Source: Planctomycetota bacterium (GTDB taxonomy: Bacteria; Planctomycetota; UBA8108; UBA1146). Taken from it: a stretch of 15,038 bases of DNA. Each line of letters opens with the position of its first letter. Position 1 is the first letter of the stretch. Below are positions 6,161 through 13,172 of this stretch, one piece after another. The stretch is taken from the NCBI GenBank assembly GCA_002691835.1, contig NZJA01000120.1, positions 5,227 through 20,264 on the forward strand. The letters run 5' to 3'. The notes beneath the pieces were generated by a model, which saw only the letters and a list, made by a program, of their open reading frames with translations, was not told the origin of the DNA and did no database searches. A program made the position numbers and the translations under genes.

Positions 6161-7783
6161 ATGAAGTCCGACAGCCCGTCACCCTCCGAGTGGAAGGAAC
6201 GCACTTGGCGTCCATTCGTTGAGAGTCATCCTGAACGGGAGGATCCATTCCTGACTGCAGGTGGATTTCCTCTCGAGCCGATGTATTCCGACGATCCACA
6301 GGCTGCTGGGGCTGGCGAATACCCCTTTACTCGAGGGATTCACCCGAGCATGTATCGGGGACGATTGTGGACGATGCGCCAGTACGCAGGCTATTCCTCT
6401 CCCGCTGAAACCAATGCGAGGTTTCGTTACCTTCTCGAGAAGGGCCAAACCGGCCTCTCGGTCGCTTTCGATCTGCCGACTCAAATCGGCTTTGACAGTG
6501 ATGCTCCAGAAGCTCTTGGCGAAGTTGGTCGAGTGGGAGTCCCCATCAATACGGTGGATGACCTGGATGCACTGCTCGCAGATATCCCCATCGACAGCGT
6601 CAGCATTTCGATGACGATTAACTCGACAGCCTCAATCCTGCTGTCACTGCTGGTCGCTCTTGCTAAACGTCGGGGCATCGATCCTGCCAAACTTCGCGGA
6701 ACCTTTCAGAACGATATCCTCAAGGAGTTCATCGCTCGCGGAACTCAGAGATTCCCCGTCGAACCATCCATGCGCCTGGTCGTTGACGTCATCGAGTACT
6801 GTCAAAAGGAAGTCCCTGCGTTTTATCCGATCAGTATCAGCGGTTATCACATTCGTGAAGCTGGCTCGACGGCTGCCCAGGAGATCGCATTTACCCTTGC
6901 CGACGGTATCGCATACATGGAAGCCTGTCGCGAGCGAGGACTCGACCTCGTTGCTGTGGGTCGTCGGCTCTCATTTTTCTTTAACTCGCACAATCAGCTC
7001 TTTGAGGAAGTGGCCAAGTTTCGTGCGGCTCGCAGAATGTGGGCGAAAATTTGCCGCGAGAGATTTGAACTCACCGACGACCGGGCCTGTCAATTAAGGT
7101 TTCATAGTCAAACCGGTGGCTCCACCCTGCAAGCGATGGAACCTTCTAACAATGTGGTCCGAGTCACGATTCAGGCCCTTGCTGCAGTCTTGGGCGGAAC
7201 CCAGTCTCTTCACACCAATGGCTGGGATGAGGCTCTTTCACTTCCCAGCGAAGAAGCTGCCCGGCTCGCACTCAGGACTCAACAGATCGTGGCCAAAGAG
7301 TCAGGGGTCGCCGATTGCGTCGATCCTCTCGGCGGATCCCCCTTTATCGAGGATTTAACGACGGGCCTGGAAAATGAAGCTCTCGCCCTAATTGAGCAAA
7401 TCGATCAGAGGGGTGGCATGTTAAAGGCGATCCGCGATGGCTTTGTTCGCCGGGCGATCGAAGACAGTGCCTACAAAGCGCAACTTGATCAGGATTCTGG
7501 AAAAACGACCCCCGTGGGTGTGACCAATGACGGTGAAATCCCCGACGCCCCCTTCAGCGTTGATCCTGCAGTCGAGTCCCAGCGTCGAAACACTCTGGAG
7601 TCTCATCGCCAACAGCTGGACAAAGGGACTGTCGAACACCAGCTAAAAAAACTTGAAGAAGCAGCAGCAGGAGACACCAACATGATTCCGATCATGGTGG
7701 AAGCATTGGAAGCGGGTTGCACTCTCGGTGAAATCTGCACCACCCTGAGCAGGGTTTTTGGGGAGTTTCAGGATCATGGCTAG
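6161..7783 (+). CDS. mcmA: Methylmalonyl-CoA mutase, large (catalytic TIM-barrel) subunit
   Basis: 540 aa. With the B12 subunit it interconverts (R)-methylmalonyl-CoA and succinyl-CoA. Strong family blocks: PFTRGIHPSMYRGRLWTMRQ (55-74), GLSVAFDLPTQIGFDSD, SMTINSTA, QNDILKEFIARGT, ISISGYHIREAGST, RLSFFFNSHN, LRFHSQTGGSTL and ALAAVLGGTQSLHTNG. Using Propionibacterium mutase numbering minus 14, Y75, Q183, R193, Y229 and H230 occupy the positions of Tyr89, Gln197, Arg207, Tyr243 and His244. Tyr/Arg at the first and third of these contact the substrate carboxylate; isobutyryl-CoA mutase has Phe/Gln and hydroxyisobutyryl-CoA mutase Ile/Gln. Methylmalonyl-CoA is therefore the favoured substrate. The protein ends without a cobalamin domain, so this is the split form. 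Start 6161 was chosen for GAGGAG 7 nt upstream; it begins 1 nt after the birA stop. It overlaps the next gene by 8 bp. Confidence 0.95.
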   Translation: MKSDSPSPSEWKERTWRPFVESHPEREDPFLTAGGFPLEPMYSDDPQAAGAGEYPFTRGIHPSMYRGRLWTMRQYAGYSSPAETNARFRYLLEKGQTGLSVAFDLPTQIGFDSDAPEALGEVGRVGVPINTVDDLDALLADIPIDSVSISMTINSTASILLSLLVALAKRRGIDPAKLRGTFQNDILKEFIARGTQRFPVEPSMRLVVDVIEYCQKEVPAFYPISISGYHIREAGSTAAQEIAFTLADGIAYMEACRERGLDLVAVGRRLSFFFNSHNQLFEEVAKFRAARRMWAKICRERFELTDDRACQLRFHSQTGGSTLQAMEPSNNVVRVTIQALAAVLGGTQSLHTNGWDEALSLPSEEAARLALRTQQIVAKESGVADCVDPLGGSPFIEDLTTGLENEALALIEQIDQRGGMLKAIRDGFVRRAIEDSAYKAQLDQDSGKTTPVGVTNDGEIPDAPFSVDPAVESQRRNTLESHRQQLDKGTVEHQLKKLEEAAAGDTNMIPIMVEALEAGCTLGEICTTLSRVFGEFQDHG

Positions 7784-8189
7784 AAGCGGACCGATTCGTA
7801 TCCTCTTGGCAAAACCGGGTCTCGACGGTCATGACCGTGGAATAAGACTGGTACTTCGTGCGTTACGCGATGCGGGTATGGAGGTTATCTATACCGGCTT
7901 GCGAACGACTGCTGAGCAGATTGTCAGAGCTGCCATAGAAGAGGATGTGGAGGCGATTGGTCTCTCCAGTCTCTCCGGAGCTCACGAGACTCACTTCCTC
8001 GAGGTTTCTCGCCTGCTCAAAGAGGAAAATGCTGAGGATATCCTCCTTTTCGGCGGCGGGATCATTCCACAACAAGACATCGAGTCCTTGAATCGTGCTG
8101 GATTTGATCACCTCTACCCCCCAGGAACCCCCCTCGAAAAAATCGTTTCTGATCTGAATCGACACCTTCGTAGCGAAGGAACGGAGTAG
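7776..8189 (+). CDS. mcmB: Methylmalonyl-CoA mutase, small (B12-binding) subunit
   Basis: 137 aa Rossmann-type cobalamin-binding domain on its own. KPGLDGHDRG (13-22) carries the DxHxxG motif (D17, H19, G22), whose histidine replaces dimethylbenzimidazole as lower cobalt ligand; GLSSLSG (62-68) supplies the SxL element and LFGGGIIP (91-98) the GG loop near the nucleotide tail. In single-chain mutases this domain is the C-terminus of the large subunit; here it is a separate gene overlapping the large subunit by 8 bp, with GGGGAG 10 nt upstream of the ATG. A TTG further upstream (7758) is in frame but has no better ribosome site. It must pair with the large subunit to give active mutase. Confidence 0.95.
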   Translation: MARSGPIRILLAKPGLDGHDRGIRLVLRALRDAGMEVIYTGLRTTAEQIVRAAIEEDVEAIGLSSLSGAHETHFLEVSRLLKEENAEDILLFGGGIIPQQDIESLNRAGFDHLYPPGTPLEKIVSDLNRHLRSEGTE

Positions 8190-8193
8190 AGCC

Positions 8194-8619
8194 ATGATCC
8201 AAGGTCTGGTCATCGACCACATTGGTATTGCAGTGAAGTCGATTGAAAAAGCTCTTTCACTGTGGAGTGACGGGCTCGGTGCTCAAGCAGGTCACCGGGA
8301 GGTCGTTAAATCCCAACAGGTGACCGTTGCCTTTTTGGAAACCGGTGAGGGAAAAACCGAATTACTGGAACCCACCAGCCCAGATTCTCCCATCGCTCGT
8401 TTCATCGACAAAAAAGGTGAAGGAATTCACCACATCGCCTACCGCACGCCCCATCTGGAAGAAACGATGAGCAGACTGGACAAGAGCGGGGCCAAATTAA
8501 TTTATGACACTCCCCAACCAGGGAGCCACAATACCCGAATCAACTTCGTACACCCCGGGAGTACCGGTGGAGTCTTAATTGAGCTCGTGGAATATCCCAA
8601 TCGAGAGGAGCTCTCCTGA
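8194..8619 (+). CDS. mce: Methylmalonyl-CoA epimerase
   Basis: 141 aa vicinal-oxygen-chelate protein. It converts the (S)-methylmalonyl-CoA made by the carboxylase into the (R) form needed by the mutase. Two VOC half-repeats are visible: [15 protein letters not shown] (7-21) and [15 protein letters not shown] (78-92). Metal ligands expected from the family are H9, a Gln at 41 or 42 in [11 protein letters not shown]80 and E130 in [11 protein letters not shown], matching His12, Gln65, His91 and Glu141 of the Propionibacterium enzyme. The length is typical. It starts 4 nt after the B12 subunit stop with GGAG 7 nt upstream, and its TGA shares one base with the pccB ATG. The operon position, between mutase and carboxylase genes, firmly supports the assignment over other VOC proteins. 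Confidence 0.95.
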   Translation: MIQGLVIDHIGIAVKSIEKALSLWSDGLGAQAGHREVVKSQQVTVAFLETGEGKTELLEPTSPDSPIARFIDKKGEGIHHIAYRTPHLEETMSRLDKSGAKLIYDTPQPGSHNTRINFVHPGSTGGVLIELVEYPNREELS

Positions 8620-10166
8620 TGAAGGAGAAGAACCGGGTCGAAACTCGTAATCGTCTGGAAGCCTCCAGAAATGGCGGTGGAGAAGCACGGGTCGACAAAC
8701 AACACCAATCCGGAAAACTGACTGCCCGCGAGAGAATCGAGGTTTTCCTCGACCCCGGGACATTCCAAGAGCTCGATGCCATGGTCACCCACCGTTGTAC
8801 CGATTTTGGAATGCAAGACCGCAAGATCCCCGGTGACGGTGTCATCACTGGCTGGGGCGAAGTCCATGGGCGCAGAGTCTTTCTCTACAGTCAGGACTTC
8901 ACGGTTGAAGGAGGCAGCCTCTCTGCCACTAACGCCGCAAAGATCTGCAAAATCATGGAAATGGCCATCAAATCTGGAGCACCGATGATCGGCCTCAATG
9001 ATTCGGGTGGAGCAAGAATTCAGGAAGGAGTCGCCAGCCTCGGTGGATACGCAGATATCTTCCTGAGAAACACCATGGCCTCCGGAGTCGTTCCACAAAT
9101 CAGTGCAATATTGGGACCCTGTGCAGGCGGTGCGGTGTATTCACCAGCACTGACAGACTTCATCTTCATGGCAGATGGAACATCCTACATGTTTGTGACC
9201 GGACCCAATGTGGTCAAAACCGTGACCCATGAAGAGGTCACACAGGAAGAACTTGGTGGAGCGAAAACTCACGCCTCGAAGAGTGGTGTTGCCCACTTTC
9301 GCTGTCGAGACGATCGCCATACTCTGGAGGAGATTCGCAAACTGCTCTCCTACCTTCCGGCAAACAATCTGGAATCCGCTCCTGCAATCGAATGCAACGA
9401 CCCCATTGACCGCTCGGATGCCGCACTCAGTGACGTCATCCCTGATAATCGTGAAAAGCCTTACGATATGCACGAGATTCTTCGAAGGGTTGTCGATAGA
9501 GACTCCCTTTTCGAAGTTCAGCCAGAATACGCCCGAAACATCATTACAGCCTTTGCGCGCATGGATGGCAAAACGGTGGGAATCGTGGCCAATCAGCCTT
9601 CTGTTCTCGCAGGTTGCCTCGATATCGAGGCGAGCGTCAAAGCGGCCCGTTTCGTGCGGTTTCTCGATTGCTTCAACATCCCGATCCTGACCTTTGTCGA
9701 CGTTCCCGGCTTTATGCCAGGGACCGATCAAGAATGGAATGGGATCATCACACACGGAGCTAAATTGCTCTACGCCTACTGCGAAGCCACTGTTCCAAAA
9801 TTGACGGTCATCACACGCAAAGCTTATGGAGGTGCATACGATGTGATGTCTTCAAAGCACATTCGTGGTGACCTGAACTATGCTTGGCCTTCAGCAGAAA
9901 TCGCCGTCATGGGTGCCAAAGGAGCCGTCGAAATCCTCTTCCGAAAAGAGATCTCAGCTTCAGAAGACCCCCAGCAGGTGGCGGAAGATCGGACTCGTGA
10001 ATACGAAGACCTCTTCGCCAACCCCTTCACAGCTGCAGAAAGGGGTTATGTGGATGCCGTCATCGAGGAACCAGAAACCCGCCAAAGGCTCATCGAGGGA
10101 CTGAGACTCCTGGCTGGAAAAAGAGACAGCAATCCACCCAAAAAACATGGGAATGAGCCACTGTGA
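8619..10166 (+). CDS. pccB: Propionyl-CoA carboxylase beta (carboxyltransferase) subunit
   Basis: 515 aa, the usual size for PccB. It transfers CO2 from carboxybiotin to propionyl-CoA, giving (S)-methylmalonyl-CoA. Two crotonase-like halves are visible. In the N-half: [11 protein letters not shown] (128-138) and [16 protein letters not shown] (167-182, oxyanion loop), then [17 protein letters not shown]. In the C-half: [13 protein letters not shown] (361-373), [12 protein letters not shown] (399-410) and [16 protein letters not shown] (422-437). D408 in GGAYDVM is, as I recall, the position that marks propionyl-CoA-type enzymes; I am not certain of this. It overlaps the epimerase stop by one base (TGATG), with GAGAGGAG about 8 nt upstream. 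Methylmalonyl-CoA decarboxylase alpha has a similar sequence, but the adjacent biotin carboxylase and the lack of membrane decarboxylase subunits favour a carboxylase. Confidence 0.94.
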   Translation: MKEKNRVETRNRLEASRNGGGEARVDKQHQSGKLTARERIEVFLDPGTFQELDAMVTHRCTDFGMQDRKIPGDGVITGWGEVHGRRVFLYSQDFTVEGGSLSATNAAKICKIMEMAIKSGAPMIGLNDSGGARIQEGVASLGGYADIFLRNTMASGVVPQISAILGPCAGGAVYSPALTDFIFMADGTSYMFVTGPNVVKTVTHEEVTQEELGGAKTHASKSGVAHFRCRDDRHTLEEIRKLLSYLPANNLESAPAIECNDPIDRSDAALSDVIPDNREKPYDMHEILRRVVDRDSLFEVQPEYARNIITAFARMDGKTVGIVANQPSVLAGCLDIEASVKAARFVRFLDCFNIPILTFVDVPGFMPGTDQEWNGIITHGAKLLYAYCEATVPKLTVITRKAYGGAYDVMSSKHIRGDLNYAWPSAEIAVMGAKGAVEILFRKEISASEDPQQVAEDRTREYEDLFANPFTAAERGYVDAVIEEPETRQRLIEGLRLLAGKRDSNPPKKHGNEPL

Positions 10167-11689
10167 GTTCTCACCCCAACAAACCTATCAAAAAAGTGCT
10201 CGTGGCCAATCGAGGCGAAATCGCGATTCGGGTATTCCAGGCATGTCGGGAGCGGGGAATCGAAACGGTAGCAGTTCATTCGGAAGCCGATCGAACTGCT
10301 CCTCACCGCTTTGCTGCTGACGAATCTTTCCTTCTGGGGCCCGCGGCTCCCACCGAATCGTACCTTCGAGTCGACAGGCTGCTTGAAGCAGCGCGTCACA
10401 CCGGTGCAGATGCAATTCATCCAGGCTATGGATTTCTTGCTGAAAACGCAGACTTTGCCAGAGCGGTCGAAAAAGCCGGTCTTACATTTATCGGTCCGAC
10501 TCCTGAACAAATTGATTCCATGGGCGATAAGGTTCGCGCACGTGAACTCATGCAAGCAGCCTCGGTTCCCGTGATTCCTGGGACAGAGAGCCCTATCGAC
10601 AATGAAGCGGACCTTCGGGCAGCCGCTGTAGAAATTGGCTATCCCCTACTTCTGAAAGCAGCCGGTGGAGGTGGTGGAAAAGGTATCCGAAGAGTCGACT
10701 CAGACGATGAGCTGGTTTCAGCTTGGGAACGAACAAGATCCGAAGCGAAAGCCTCATTTGGAGATGACCGGGTTTATATCGAACGTCTGGTTCAAGAAGC
10801 AAAACATATTGAAGCTCAGGTTGTCGGAGACGGGCATGGCTCGGTTTGGTTTCTTGGAGAACGGGAATGTTCCCTTCAAAGAAATCATCAGAAGGTGCTC
10901 GAGGAAAGTCCATCTCCTGCAGTCAATGAAGAACTTCGAAGGAGATTCCGGGAGGCAGCGGTATCCGGCGCTTCAGCTCTCAATTATCGAGGCGCAGGAA
11001 CTATGGAGTTTCTTTACGAGGAAAAACGGGGCGAATTTTACTTTCTGGAAATGAACACACGCCTCCAAGTTGAACACCCAGTGACTGAATTAGTCACGGG
11101 AATAGACCTGGTCGGAATGCAGCTGGACGTGGCTGCAGGAAAAAAACTCGACCATGACCCTGACATCCCTATGCGTGGTTGGTCTTTGGAGTTCAGGATC
11201 TGCGCAGAGGATCCTTATCGAGATTTCATTCCCTCAACCGGGCAAATTCTGGGATTGAGGATCCCGCATGCCCCGTTTTGTCGGATTGATGGCGCACTGA
11301 GAGAAGGTCTTGAGGTCACCCCGTTCTACGATCCGATGCTCGCAAAAGCGATTGTCTGGGCGGACACCCGAGATATGGCTTCACAAAGACTCTCTTCTCT
11401 TCTGTCACGACTCCGAATCGGGGGCATCCACACCAACATCCCCCTAGGAATCGAATTATGTAAACAGGACTGGTTCCTTGCTGGAGATTTCGACACGACG
11501 ACTCTGGAGAATTGGCTCCAAAAGAAACGTGACGGAGATTGGGATCCAGATTCGATTCAAATGGTCGCCGCAATTATTGCACGTCACGCCCTCGCCTCTT
11601 CATTTAGCCAATCGACCCCTGTTGATCATTCTGGGGGTGCATGGGGAGAAGCTGCAAGGCGAGAAGGAACAGGAAATTCAAAAAGATGA
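10163..11689 (+). CDS. accC: Biotin carboxylase subunit of propionyl-CoA carboxylase
   Basis: 508 aa. It uses ATP and bicarbonate to carboxylate biotin on the carrier protein. [20 protein letters not shown] (11-30) opens the domain; [14 protein letters not shown] (86-99), the glycine-rich ATP loop [10 protein letters not shown] (166-175), [17 protein letters not shown] (232-248) and [18 protein letters not shown] (292-309) with E296, N298 and R300 are all intact. The region [16 protein letters not shown] (423-438) closes the domain. The last 60 residues or so exceed stand-alone AccC and resemble the beginning of the BT linker of fused propionyl-CoA carboxylase alpha chains ([14 protein letters not shown] at 467-480, then a Trp/Arg/Gly tail). 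The start is GTG inside GTGA, a 4-bp overlap with pccB; the ribosome site is poor, so coupled translation is likely. The stop overlaps the carrier gene by 4 bp. Confidence 0.93.
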   Translation: MSSHPNKPIKKVLVANRGEIAIRVFQACRERGIETVAVHSEADRTAPHRFAADESFLLGPAAPTESYLRVDRLLEAARHTGADAIHPGYGFLAENADFARAVEKAGLTFIGPTPEQIDSMGDKVRARELMQAASVPVIPGTESPIDNEADLRAAAVEIGYPLLLKAAGGGGGKGIRRVDSDDELVSAWERTRSEAKASFGDDRVYIERLVQEAKHIEAQVVGDGHGSVWFLGERECSLQRNHQKVLEESPSPAVNEELRRRFREAAVSGASALNYRGAGTMEFLYEEKRGEFYFLEMNTRLQVEHPVTELVTGIDLVGMQLDVAAGKKLDHDPDIPMRGWSLEFRICAEDPYRDFIPSTGQILGLRIPHAPFCRIDGALREGLEVTPFYDPMLAKAIVWADTRDMASQRLSSLLSRLRIGGIHTNIPLGIELCKQDWFLAGDFDTTTLENWLQKKRDGDWDPDSIQMVAAIIARHALASSFSQSTPVDHSGGAWGEAARREGTGNSKR

Positions 11690-12219
11690 AGTATCAAATC
11701 GAATGGGCAGACAAGCATGCCAACCTAGTCGCTCAATGTGATCCGACCGGCAGAGAGTGGACATTTGAGTTACCAGATGGAACCGATATGAAAGCCCGTG
11801 TTGACGTCATTGAAGAAGGCACAGTTCTCAGAATGATTTCACACGGAGAAACTCGAACCATCACACTGCTACCAGGAAATCAGATCGGTTCTCCATTGAG
11901 ATTTCTCCTCGATCATGAGCCTATCGAACTAGGGGTTCTCGATCCCGTCGACCTGATCACCCGGGAGGTTTCTGGATCCGGCGCCAGCAGCGGTATGATC
12001 TCGGTGGAAAGTGTCATGCCTGGGATTGTTCGTAAGGTGTTAGTGGAAGAGGGCCAAGTGGTCGAAGCCGGACAGCCGCTCTTACTCCTTGAAGCAATGA
12101 AAATGGAAAATGAAATCTCAGCCCCGGATTCTGGAACTATTTCAATGATTCAAGTATCAGCGGGCGAGACAGTGGCAGCAGGTACACTGATGGTTCAAAT
12201 CCAGAAAGAAGAATCCTAA
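11686..12219 (+). CDS. Biotin carboxyl carrier protein with BT-like N-terminal region
   Basis: 177 aa. The C-terminal biotinyl domain (about 106-173) shows VMPGIVRKVLVEEGQVVEAG, then LLLLEAMKMENEI with the biotinylated lysine at K139, and the closing SAGETVAAGTLMVQI. The first 90 residues or so are predicted beta strands (REWTFELPDG, TVLRMISHGETRTITLL) similar to the BT barrel that joins carboxylase and carrier domains in fused alpha chains. Together with the preceding gene (508 + 177 aa) it equals a normal alpha subunit. ATG at 11686 was chosen because it overlaps the biotin carboxylase TGA (ATGA) and has AGGAA about 10 nt upstream; an in-frame ATG at 11641 would overlap by 49 bp. It is the likely substrate of the biotin ligase at the head of the operon. 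Confidence 0.92.
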   Translation: MKYQIEWADKHANLVAQCDPTGREWTFELPDGTDMKARVDVIEEGTVLRMISHGETRTITLLPGNQIGSPLRFLLDHEPIELGVLDPVDLITREVSGSGASSGMISVESVMPGIVRKVLVEEGQVVEAGQPLLLLEAMKMENEISAPDSGTISMIQVSAGETVAAGTLMVQIQKEES

Positions 12220-12257
12220 GCACTGTTAATGGTCGACTTTTAGCGCATAAAGCTGAG
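12220..12257. other. Convergent intergenic gap between operons
   Basis: 38 bp between the stop codons of two convergent operons. Both should end transcription here or within the opposing gene ends. I see only very short stems (for example AGC...GCT over GCATAAA) and no T-run following a stable hairpin, so no intrinsic terminator is claimed. Confidence 0.5.
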
Positions 12258-13172
12258 TTAGCCAAATGGGTTCTTTTTGATGACCGGCTTCTTTTTTGGT
12301 GGAGCCTCTTCAGACTTTTCAGCATCGGATCCCTTTTTGACTTCTTCCTTTGGCAGCGGCTTCTTTTCGGGATTCCCCTTTACTCCAGAGGCTTCGCACG
12401 GCTTACAGATTAATGCCTTCTTACCAGAGCAATCCCTGCATGGAAGACTCTTCCCACCCTCCCCCTTGCAATCATCGCAACGAGATTTCTGTTTTCCTGA
12501 ACAAGTTGGACATTCAATTTTCCCTTTGCCGCTACAGGTCGAACAACGAGTCTTGACCTTTCGCCCCTTGGAGGGGTCGAATCGCTCATAAGTTCCCGCT
12601 CCACCACACCGCCGACAATCAAGGCTTCCCTCTTTTTTTCGAGAACAGGCCCGACAACCCACAGTGCCTTGACCAGCGCACCGCTGACAAGGAGAGACCT
12701 CAACGCCTTTACCCTGACAACCAAGACAATTGATCTTTCCTGTCGCACCACAGGGACGACACCAAAGATCCGGAAACTTATCTTTCAGTAATGCCAACTC
12801 TATTTTTTGTATTCTTTGCCGAACTTGAGTTGCCTGAATTTTCAGACCTTGACCCACACACCATTGAAGTAGCGTGTTATGTCCTTCGAGATCTTTAGGG
12901 TCAAGACTCGACCACCTCTTACGAAATTCGTTATCCGGGTTTTCACCTTTTTCGATGCGTTCTATCTCATCTGTAGAGATCGTGATCTTTGCACGGGACT
13001 TCCCGACAACCATTTCAACTTCGAGTGACTGATCAGTTCTTTTTAAAATCTTACCAATGATCGTTCGGCCACTTTTTAAAACGATGACATCGTCGGCGAC
13101 CACCGTGACTGAAAATATCGTCAGTAAAACACCTACACATAGACACAGCCAAAGAGATCTTCTGACGATCAC
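12258..13172 (-). CDS. Exported protein with ten CxxC (DnaJ-type zinc-finger-like) motifs
   Basis: 304 aa. A signal peptide is clear: MIVRR, hydrophobic WLCLCVGVLLTIFSVTVVA, then DD after a VVA cleavage site near residue 26. Residues 27-75 form a small beta domain (DVIVLKSGRTIIGKI, with a later ISTDEIERIEKG), a kind I associate with planctomycete exported proteins. A helical stretch (80-135) precedes ten CxxC motifs beginning at residues 138, 149, 162, 173, 186, 210, 221, 232, 245 and 256, several as CxxCxGxG as in the DnaJ zinc finger. They could hold up to five metal ions or form disulfides outside the cytoplasm. The tail is Lys/Pro/Glu-rich and disordered. The start is GTG, overlapping the permease stop as GTGA, with AGGAGG 4 nt upstream. 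It has no J-domain, so it is not a DnaJ. The function is unknown; it may work with the ABC system upstream. Confidence 0.87.
   Translation of the reverse strand: MIVRRSLWLCLCVGVLLTIFSVTVVADDVIVLKSGRTIIGKILKRTDQSLEVEMVVGKSRAKITISTDEIERIEKGENPDNEFRKRWSSLDPKDLEGHNTLLQWCVGQGLKIQATQVRQRIQKIELALLKDKFPDLWCRPCGATGKINCLGCQGKGVEVSPCQRCAGQGTVGCRACSRKKEGSLDCRRCGGAGTYERFDPSKGRKVKTRCSTCSGKGKIECPTCSGKQKSRCDDCKGEGGKSLPCRDCSGKKALICKPCEASGVKGNPEKKPLPKEEVKKGSDAEKSEEAPPKKKPVIKKNPFG

Noticed and set aside
6161..8189. Isobutyryl-CoA or 2-hydroxyisobutyryl-CoA mutase
   Set aside because: The substrate-determining positions are Tyr and Arg, not Phe/Gln or Ile/Gln, and epimerase plus carboxylase genes follow.
8502..9755. 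Two antisense open frames of about 200 codons opposite pccB
   Set aside because: They lie opposite a clear, strongly conserved gene, have no recognisable motifs or ribosome sites and read as by-products of its codon pattern.
8619..10166. Methylmalonyl-CoA decarboxylase alpha subunit
   Set aside because: Sequence alone is similar, but no membrane decarboxylase subunits are present and a biotin carboxylase follows, pointing to ATP-dependent carboxylation.
12220..12257. Bidirectional intrinsic terminator between convergent operons
   Set aside because: Only 3-bp stems could be formed by eye and no T-run follows them; the T-run near 12274 lies inside the CxxC protein gene without a stable stem.
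12258..13172. DnaJ chaperone
   Set aside because: It has CxxCxGxG motifs but no J-domain HPD motif, and it has a signal peptide.
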